Below are positions 7,901-11,797 of a stretch of DNA of 11,797 nucleotides, one piece after another. The stretch comes from Elusimicrobiota bacterium. Its GTDB lineage: Bacteria > Elusimicrobiota > Elusimicrobia > Elusimicrobiales > UBA9959. Numbering within the stretch: the stretch's first letter is position 1; each line of letters opens with the position of its first letter. The DNA is taken from assembly GCA_003500765.1 (NCBI GenBank), contig DNQL01000076.1:1-11797 (forward strand), in the 5' to 3' direction. Both the position numbers and the translations under genes were made by a program. The notes under the pieces were generated by a model. It saw only the letters and a list, made by a program, of their open reading frames with translations, was not told the DNA's origin and did no database searches.

Positions 7901-8447
7901 GGAGAAGGTGTCCGGCGGCGTCTACAAGAAGGGCTCCGCGGTGCGCATAGGCGGCATGATACTGCAGGTCAAGAACATCACCACCAAGAAAGGCGACCCG
8001 ATGGCCCGCTTCGAGCTGGAGGACCTCTCCGGCAGCATCAGCGCCACCATGTTCCCCCGGCAGTATGCGCTGTACTCCAGGTACCTGGTCCCCAACCAGA
8101 TAGTGGTGGTGCAGGGGCAGGTCAACGAATCCAATTTCGGCGAGGGCGGTTTCGAGATCCTTGCCGACGAGGTCTCCGCGATGGGCGAGGCCTTCGGCAA
8201 GTGGGGGAAGAACCTGGTGGTTTTCCTCTCCGACGCCAACCTGCTCGACGACAAGCAGCTCGCGTCCCTGAAGTCCGCGCTGGGGAAGCATCCCGGCGGT
8301 GTCCCGGTGTACCTGCGCCTCAACACGCGCGGCAGCGGCAATTACGTGGTGGAGATGAGCGAGCGCGTGGCGCTCGACGAAAAATTGTTCAAAGAGATAG
8401 AGACGATACTGGGAGAGAAGACATGGCAGGTGGAAAGCGCATCCTGA
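4908..8447 (+). CDS. dnaE: DNA polymerase III alpha subunit
   Basis: A 1179-residue replicative polymerase catalytic subunit of the DnaE type. The N-terminal PHP domain starts with HLHNHSEYSMLDG and keeps a full candidate metal set: His10, His12, Asp19, His51, Glu76, His99, Cys149, Asp217, His219. The polymerase core has GPGRGSGAGS (371-380) and the catalytic aspartates in PDLDIDF (Asp415, Asp417) and KMDFLG (Asp564). A fingers/HhH region follows (GYGFNKSHSVAYA near 752). QDMLF at about 938-942 looks like the internal beta-clamp-binding motif. An OB-fold (VRIGGMILQVKNITTKKGD, near 1012) and a C-terminal domain close the protein. I chose ATG 4908 because HLH follows immediately as in the family; the frame is open to 4644 but that extension overlaps the divergent Nudix gene. 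No ribosome site is visible. The end overlaps the next gene by 25 bases. Confidence 0.98.
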   Translation: MKSAGFIHLHNHSEYSMLDGMLRVTDGHGKPSAFLKELSDKRVPAMALTDHGNMYGALEFYNTASAAGIKPIIGCEVYVAKGSRLDKDKATSSRRDNGHLTLLAETNEGYQNLLELVSRAFLEGFYHDPRIDLELLEKYHGGLIAMSGCLKSHVARACASGDMAEAEKRAAEYAAIMGKDNFYLELMDHGIPEERAAMKGLLELSKKMGLPVVATNDCHYPKREDWEAHDAQLCIATGRLIQDEDRMRMSTHEFYYKSPEEMIELFSHTPEAVKSTLDIASRCNVKLNTGDFVFPIFNPPAKYKSGTEGQFEYLHDLCLEGLGVKVGKVPANYIERLDYELSVIKRMGFAGYFLIVMDFIKHARSVGIPVGPGRGSGAGSLVAYALDITRVDPMVHGLLFERFLNPDRKSMPDLDIDFSDKGRDEVIEYVRTRYGRDNVANIITYNSIKAKSALKDMGRVMDVPLADVNALCKLIPNNEPLAKVVAEVQELRDAQKDPKIKKLFEMAFKVEGLKRQPGVHAAGVVITREAVTKYVPLSNKNNKNVVTTQYDGNQLGNLGLLKMDFLGLRTLTVIESAAAMIRAAGDKDFDIYRIPLDDKKTFELLSAGRTTGVFQLESDGMKKLVKSLKPSVFSDISALVALYRPGPIQSGMLEMFVDRKHGRKKVVYDHQLMEDALRDTYGTMVYQEQVMEISKRLAGFTPGEADGLRKAMGKKNAEAMEKMRLMFVDGCKKNDIPAKLSAKIYDDMAKFAGYGFNKSHSVAYALVAYQTAWLKANFPAEFMASLLTSEIGHSPVDEEGGKENKIVTYVEEAQEMGLEVLGPDINASGPVFSLEKKEGKTALRFAMTAIKNVGEGVVQEIAAERETNGPFKTVSDLVCRMAGHQLNKRVLESAAKAGAFDSFFRDPKVEERRARALAAADKAAGSLSKPKKACDESQDMLFGADSLVQKDTSADGPAPALSEHDLLKNEKEVLGFYLSGHPLTSLRRQMAMLTTASVEKVSGGVYKKGSAVRIGGMILQVKNITTKKGDPMARFELEDLSGSISATMFPRQYALYSRYLVPNQIVVVQGQVNESNFGEGGFEILADEVSAMGEAFGKWGKNLVVFLSDANLLDDKQLASLKSALGKHPGGVPVYLRLNTRGSGNYVVEMSERVALDEKLFKEIETILGEKTWQVESAS

Positions 8448-8806
8448 TAGCCGACGACGACCCGGACCTGGCGGACCTGCTGGAGTCCTATTTCGGCGGC
8501 CAGGGGTACCAGGTGGAAGTAGTGACCAACGGCAAGGACGCCGTGCAGCGGCTGCAGGAGGAGAAGTTCGACCTCGCGCTGCTCGACGTGATGATGCCCT
8601 ACATGGACGGCTACCACGTCGCCAACGAGGTCACGTCCCGCCTGGGGCAGGACGCCCCCAAGATAATAATCATGACCTCGCGCGATATCGCCAGCGAGAA
8701 AGGCATAGCGTTCCTGAGCGGCGCCAGCGACACGGTGCAGAAACCCTTCGCGCTCGAGGAGATGGACAACAAGGTCAAGGCGCTGCTGGCGGCGAAGCCG
8801 GAGTGA
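8423..8806 (+). CDS. Stand-alone response-regulator receiver protein
   Basis: A 127-residue single-domain CheY-like protein with no output domain. The acidic pocket is AxDDD (Asp11-Asp13), the phospho-accepting aspartate is Asp55 in LALLDVMMPYMDG, the conserved hydroxyl is Thr85 in IIIMTS, and the switch lysine is Lys107 in QKPF. It is therefore a complete, probably phosphorylatable receiver. The ATG at 8423 lies 25 bases inside the end of dnaE, in another frame, with GGGAGAG six bases upstream, so it is probably co-transcribed and coupled with dnaE. A longer open frame from 8201 exists but is only dnaE read out of frame. No histidine kinase is in the window. It could signal by protein-protein contact, for example in motility, polarity or a phosphorelay; the partner is unknown. 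Confidence 0.9.
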   Translation: MAGGKRILIADDDPDLADLLESYFGGQGYQVEVVTNGKDAVQRLQEEKFDLALLDVMMPYMDGYHVANEVTSRLGQDAPKIIIMTSRDIASEKGIAFLSGASDTVQKPFALEEMDNKVKALLAAKPE

Positions 8807-8852
8807 AATTTTCTAGAATATCGGTGAAAACACGGAGTACCGGAGAAGAAAG

Positions 8853-9620
8853 ATGAAAAAGACCCTTGCAGCCCTGTTCGCTATTTCCCTCGCCGTCCTG
8901 TCGGCGGCCCCGGCGGCCGCCCAGAAAGGCGTTCCGCCGGAGGAGAAGCCCGAGGGCGTCATACTGCCCGAGACCGGCCTCATAGACGTGCCTACGGCCG
9001 GCATACTGGATTACTACGGCTTCCTGATAAAGACCCGCTTCTACACCGGCGGCGGCGTGCTGGGCTCGCTGAACTTCGGCGTGCTGGAGCGCCTCAACCT
9101 CGGCGCCTCGATGGCGGTGGACAAGCTGGTCGGCTCCGATTCGCCGGTCAGGATGGTGCGCCCGGAGATACAGGTGCGCTACCGCTTCCACGACGGGGAT
9201 TATTACGTGCCGGCGCTGGCGCTGGGCTTCGACGGCCAGGGATATTTTTACCGCAAGGCGCTCAAGAAGTACATGGAGAAGGGCCGGGGTATGTACGTGG
9301 TCGGCTCCAAGGAATACCTGCTGCCGGGCCTGGTCTTCCACGGCGGCCTCAACGTCCCGGATTTCGACGACGGTTACATCTTCGGCTTCCTGGCCGCCAA
9401 CTACACGCTGGGAGACAAGGTCGCCTTCATGGCGGAGTACGACAACGTGTTCCACTCCGACGTGCCCAAGCGGATAAACCTGGGCACCAGGTTCTTCATC
9501 ACCCCGTACTTCCACCTGGACGTGGCGATGCGCGATATCGGCGCCAGCGAAAACTTCATAGACGGTTCCGAGCGGAACCCCGAACGCATAGTGCAGATGC
9601 GCTATGCCACCAGTTTCTGA
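8853..9620 (+). CDS. Small outer-membrane beta-barrel protein, YjbH-like
   Basis: A 255-residue exported protein. A classical signal peptide (Lys-Lys, then a hydrophobic stretch, then APAAA) is probably cleaved after Ala23. Residues 42-50 (GLIDVPTAG) resemble the GLI-x-x-PTA start of YjbH-type lipoproteins/porins. The remainder alternates polar and hydrophobic residues with many aromatics and glycines, as in beta-strands (for example LNFGVLERLNLGASMAV and INLGTRFFITPYFHLDVAM). The last residue is Phe, the usual terminal aromatic for barrel insertion by the Bam machinery. At this length it would hold perhaps 10-12 strands. ATG 8853 has a good ribosome site (GGAGAAGAAAG). TAGAAT at 8814-8819 could be a weak -10 box without a clear -35. 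The YjbH link rests on the short motif; cargo and role are unknown. Confidence 0.72.
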   Translation: MKKTLAALFAISLAVLSAAPAAAQKGVPPEEKPEGVILPETGLIDVPTAGILDYYGFLIKTRFYTGGGVLGSLNFGVLERLNLGASMAVDKLVGSDSPVRMVRPEIQVRYRFHDGDYYVPALALGFDGQGYFYRKALKKYMEKGRGMYVVGSKEYLLPGLVFHGGLNVPDFDDGYIFGFLAANYTLGDKVAFMAEYDNVFHSDVPKRINLGTRFFITPYFHLDVAMRDIGASENFIDGSERNPERIVQMRYATSF

Positions 9621-9647
9621 CCATCTTAAATCAAGGAGACACGCAAC

Positions 9648-10682
9648 ATGGCTAAAAAGATCGCTATCCTGACCGGCGGAGGGGACTGCCCCGGTCTCAA
9701 CCCCGCTATAAAGGGCTGCGTCTGGGCGGCCGAGAAATTCGGCTATGAATGCGTCGGCCTGACCGACGGCTGGAAGGGCCTGGTGGACGGCCTGACCACG
9801 CCGCTGAACCGCGAGCTCACCGAATACATGATCATGAAGGGCGGCACCATGCTGGGCACCTCCCGCACCAACCCTTTCAAGAAGGAAGAGAACGTGAAGA
9901 AGTGCCTCGAGACCTTCAAAAAACTCGACCTGCACGCGCTGGTCGCCATGGGCGGCGAAGACACCCTGGGCGTGGCCACCAAGTTCTACAAGGAGCACAA
10001 GCTCAACGTCGTAGGGGTGCCCAAGACCATGGACAACGACCTCGACGCCACCGACTACACCTTCGGCTTCGATACCTCCGTGACCAAGGCCATGGAGGCC
10101 GCCGAGTCGCTGATGGACACCGGGCGCAGCCACCGCCGCGTAATGGTGCTCGAGGTCATGGGCCGCCACGCCGGCTGGGTGGCGCTGTTCACCGCCATCG
10201 CCTCGGCCGCCGACTTCGTCTGCATCCCCGAGAAGACGATAGACACGGAGGCGATGCTCAAAAAGATCAAGGAATCTTACGCTAAGAAAAGGTTCGCGCT
10301 GGTGGTCACCAGCGAGGCCTCCGAGCTGCCCGTCGTCGGCGAGGGCGAGCAGAAGCGCGAGCTCGACCAGTTCGGCCACGTGATACTCAAGGACCGCGGC
10401 ATGGGCGAGCGCATAGCCTCGTTCATCGAGAAGAACACCGGCTTCGAGACCCGCTCGGCCGTCATCGGCCACATGCAGCGCGGCGGCGCGCCCACTCTGT
10501 TCGACCGGATGCTGGGCGTGCGCGTGGGCGTCAAGGCCGCGGAACTGGTGCGCGACGGCCAGTTCGGCCAGATGTCGGCCCTGGTCGGCAACCAGATAGT
10601 CGGCGTGCCGCTCGAGAAGGCAACGGGGCAGCTCAAGACCGTCTCGAAGGACTGGGACGGGCTGATGGAAGTTCTCTTTTAA
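9648..10682 (+). CDS. pfp: 6-phosphofructokinase, probably pyrophosphate-dependent
   Basis: A 344-residue phosphofructokinase that makes fructose-1,6-bisphosphate from fructose-6-phosphate in glycolysis. The N-terminal phosphoryl-donor loop is TGGGDCPGLN (9-18). The donor-specificity positions read GGEDT (102-106) and PKTMDND (125-131): Asp105 and Lys126 replace the two glycines that ATP-dependent enzymes use. This is the established signature of PPi-dependent, reversible enzymes, and the GGE form fits the actinobacterial-type group. Asp129 is the predicted catalytic base. The substrate segment MGRHAGW (171-177) and the late HMQRGG motif are intact. Length fits a bacterial enzyme of this group. 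The ATG at 9648 has AAGGAG nine bases upstream. It follows the barrel gene after 27 bases and precedes the HAMP gene by 10, so co-transcription is likely. PPi use is inferred from residues only. Confidence 0.92.
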   Translation: MAKKIAILTGGGDCPGLNPAIKGCVWAAEKFGYECVGLTDGWKGLVDGLTTPLNRELTEYMIMKGGTMLGTSRTNPFKKEENVKKCLETFKKLDLHALVAMGGEDTLGVATKFYKEHKLNVVGVPKTMDNDLDATDYTFGFDTSVTKAMEAAESLMDTGRSHRRVMVLEVMGRHAGWVALFTAIASAADFVCIPEKTIDTEAMLKKIKESYAKKRFALVVTSEASELPVVGEGEQKRELDQFGHVILKDRGMGERIASFIEKNTGFETRSAVIGHMQRGGAPTLFDRMLGVRVGVKAAELVRDGQFGQMSALVGNQIVGVPLEKATGQLKTVSKDWDGLMEVLF

Positions 10683-10692
10683 GGGGGAGAAT

Positions 10693-11274
10693 ATGGCGGA
10701 TAACGCACAGGCGCCGGCGGGCAAGCCGGCCTTTCAGCGCAAGACGATACTGATAAAAAAGGGCCTGCAGTACCGGTACATGGCGCTCATCACCATGAGC
10801 GTGCTGGTGGCCTTCCTGATAGTAGGACTCGACCTGATCTGGACTATCTCCAAAATGGTCAACGAGCGGCCGATGATGCAGCCGATGCTGGAGGAGATGG
10901 CCTCTATGGGGCCGCTTTTCCTGATAAAGATGGTCATGTACATGATCATCGTGCTGATCATGTCCGCCGTGGTCTCCCACAGGATGGCCGGCCCCATCTT
11001 CAAGTTCGAGAAGAGCTGCGCCACGCTGGCCGAGGGCGACCTGACCTACCGGGTCTGGCTGCGCAAGGGCGACCACCTGGAGGACCTGCAGGAGCAGTTC
11101 AATAACATGGCCGCCGCGCTGCAGCAATCCGTCAAGGAAAGCAAGAACTCCGTGGCCGGCGTGAAATCCCGCCTTGAGGCGGTGGCCGCGAAGCCGGAAG
11201 CCGGTCCGCTGAAAGCCGAGCTCGAAGCCGCGTCAGCCGATCTCGGGGGGGTCTTGAACGGTCTCAAGACATGA
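10693..11274 (+). CDS. Two-helix HAMP-domain membrane protein without output domain
   Basis: A 193-residue inner-membrane protein. A basic N-terminus is followed by helix 1 (about 29-50), a periplasmic loop of only about 20 residues, and helix 2 (about 73-95). A HAMP linker (about 96-148) then begins HRMAGPIFKFE and includes the LAEGDLTYRVWLRKGDHLEDL connector. The rest (149-193) is Ala/Glu/Lys/Leu-rich and probably coiled coil. HAMP domains normally relay signals from a sensor to a kinase, cyclase or chemotaxis output, but none is present: translation ends normally at TGA 11272-11274. The tiny loop leaves little room for an outside sensor. ATG 10693 has a strong GGGGGAG site. The tolC-type gene starts three bases after its stop. 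It might be an adaptor, a partner for a separate kinase, or a structural scaffold; function unknown. Confidence 0.82.
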   Translation: MADNAQAPAGKPAFQRKTILIKKGLQYRYMALITMSVLVAFLIVGLDLIWTISKMVNERPMMQPMLEEMASMGPLFLIKMVMYMIIVLIMSAVVSHRMAGPIFKFEKSCATLAEGDLTYRVWLRKGDHLEDLQEQFNNMAAALQQSVKESKNSVAGVKSRLEAVAAKPEAGPLKAELEAASADLGGVLNGLKT

Positions 11275-11277
11275 TCG

Positions 11278-11797
11278 ATGGTATTCTTCCGCGTCTTACT
11301 CTCCGTTCTGCTGGCGGCGGCCTCCCCGGCCGCCGCTGAAAAACTCGGCGTCGAACGATTCGTCGAACTTTCCCTGAAGAACGATACCTCTCTCCTCTCG
11401 GCGGAGCAGGATATCGTCATCTCCCGGCAGCGCCTGCGCGAGGCCAGGTCCCTGCTGCTTCCACAGGTCTCTTTCTCCGGTTCCCTGTCGCGGCTGAGCC
11501 TGGACTATCCCATGGTCACTCCCCCGGAACTGGGAGGCCGGTTCCTCGACGGCGCCTACGGCGACAATACCTACGCGCTGCGGGCCCATGTCGTGCAGCC
11601 GGTCTATACCGGCGGGCGCAACCGCAACGCCTCCCGCATGGCCCGCAACGCCTGGAGCCAGTCCCGCCTCCTGCTGGAGACCGAGCGCCTGGCCGCGGCC
11701 AGGAAGGCCCGGGAGACCTTCTGCGGCGCCCTCTACAGGCGGGAACTGCTGGCGGCGGCGTCCTCCTACCAGCTCAGGGCCTCCGCGCTGGCGGCCC
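11278..11797 (+). CDS. TolC-family outer-membrane efflux protein, N-terminal part (3' end outside window)
   Basis: The first 173 residues of an open frame that runs off the right edge. A signal peptide (MVFFRVLLSVLLAAASPAAA) is probably cleaved after Ala20. The mature start (LGVERFVELSLKNDTSLLSAEQDIVISRQRLREARSLLLPQVSFSG) is the typical TolC helix opening, ending in the LLPQVSFSGS entry to the first barrel strand. QPVYTGGRNRNASRMARN is the conserved strand-to-helix return (usual form QPLFxGGR). TolC proteins are trimeric outer-membrane/periplasmic tunnels for drug efflux or type I secretion; inner-membrane pump and adaptor genes would be expected downstream. The ATG at 11278 follows the HAMP stop by three bases. 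No good ribosome site is visible, so re-initiation after the HAMP gene is likely. Another ATG at 11271 is out of frame. Confidence 0.88.
   Translation, partial: MVFFRVLLSVLLAAASPAAAEKLGVERFVELSLKNDTSLLSAEQDIVISRQRLREARSLLLPQVSFSGSLSRLSLDYPMVTPPELGGRFLDGAYGDNTYALRAHVVQPVYTGGRNRNASRMARNAWSQSRLLLETERLAAARKARETFCGALYRRELLAAASSYQLRASALAA

Noticed and set aside
4932-8291. A 1119-residue open frame antisense to dnaE
   Set aside because: dnaE on the other strand has full domain motifs; the antisense frame is rich in His/Val/Leu/Gly, matches no family, and long antisense frames are expected in GC-rich genes.
8201-8422. N-terminal extension of the receiver protein
   Set aside because: The extension is dnaE read in another frame; the receiver domain begins right after ATG 8423, which has its own ribosome site.
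8775-10724. A 649-residue minus-strand frame opposite the barrel and phosphofructokinase genes
   Set aside because: Antisense shadow with biased His/Gly/Val composition; both sense genes have clear start sites and motifs.
11271-11277. ATG overlapping the HAMP stop (ATGA) as the start of the TolC-family gene
   Set aside because: This ATG is in a different frame from the signal peptide and TolC motifs; the in-frame start is 11278.

Overview
This 11.8-kb stretch is GC-rich, densely coding chromosomal DNA from a Gram-negative (diderm) bacterium. Lipopolysaccharide-export permeases, a signal-peptide-bearing beta-barrel candidate and a TolC-type outer-membrane protein together imply an outer membrane. 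The actinobacterial-type PPi-dependent phosphofructokinase signature, frequent ATA isoleucine codons despite high GC, and a DnaE with an apparently intact PHP metal site argue against an ordinary proteobacterium. Elusimicrobiota or a similar deep-branching diderm phylum is my best guess, but it is an inference without a database search. I saw no rRNA or tRNA gene, CRISPR array, transposase or phage gene. No intergenic gap is longer than about 50 bases.

Layout. (1) Positions 2-1671, plus strand: the 3' part of lptF followed by lptG, joined by an ATGA overlap; two terminator-like hairpins lie just downstream. (2) Positions 1680-4874, minus strand: an operon read right to left, made of a Nudix ADP-sugar pyrophosphatase, transketolase, and a strongly degenerate 6-phosphogluconolactonase-like protein. 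Its 3' end converges on lptG and contains the lptFG terminators. (3) Positions 4875-4907: a 33-base AT-rich divergent promoter region with a perfect 12-base palindrome that supplies a TATAAT on both strands. (4) Positions 4908-11797, plus strand: dnaE, a stand-alone receiver protein overlapping the end of dnaE, a small outer-membrane barrel candidate, PPi-type phosphofructokinase, a two-helix HAMP-only membrane protein, and a TolC-family gene cut off by the window end.

How it fits together. Transketolase and PPi-type phosphofructokinase point to sugar-phosphate flow through glycolysis and the non-oxidative pentose phosphate branch. The lactonase-like protein has lost its catalytic loops, so it does not by itself support an oxidative branch. 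The receiver-only and HAMP-only proteins are signalling parts without a visible kinase or output domain. Most genes are core housekeeping. I did not find a convincing new multi-gene system; the more unusual points are the lactonase-like pseudoenzyme with terminators inside its coding sequence, the symmetric divergent promoter, and the two orphan signalling proteins.
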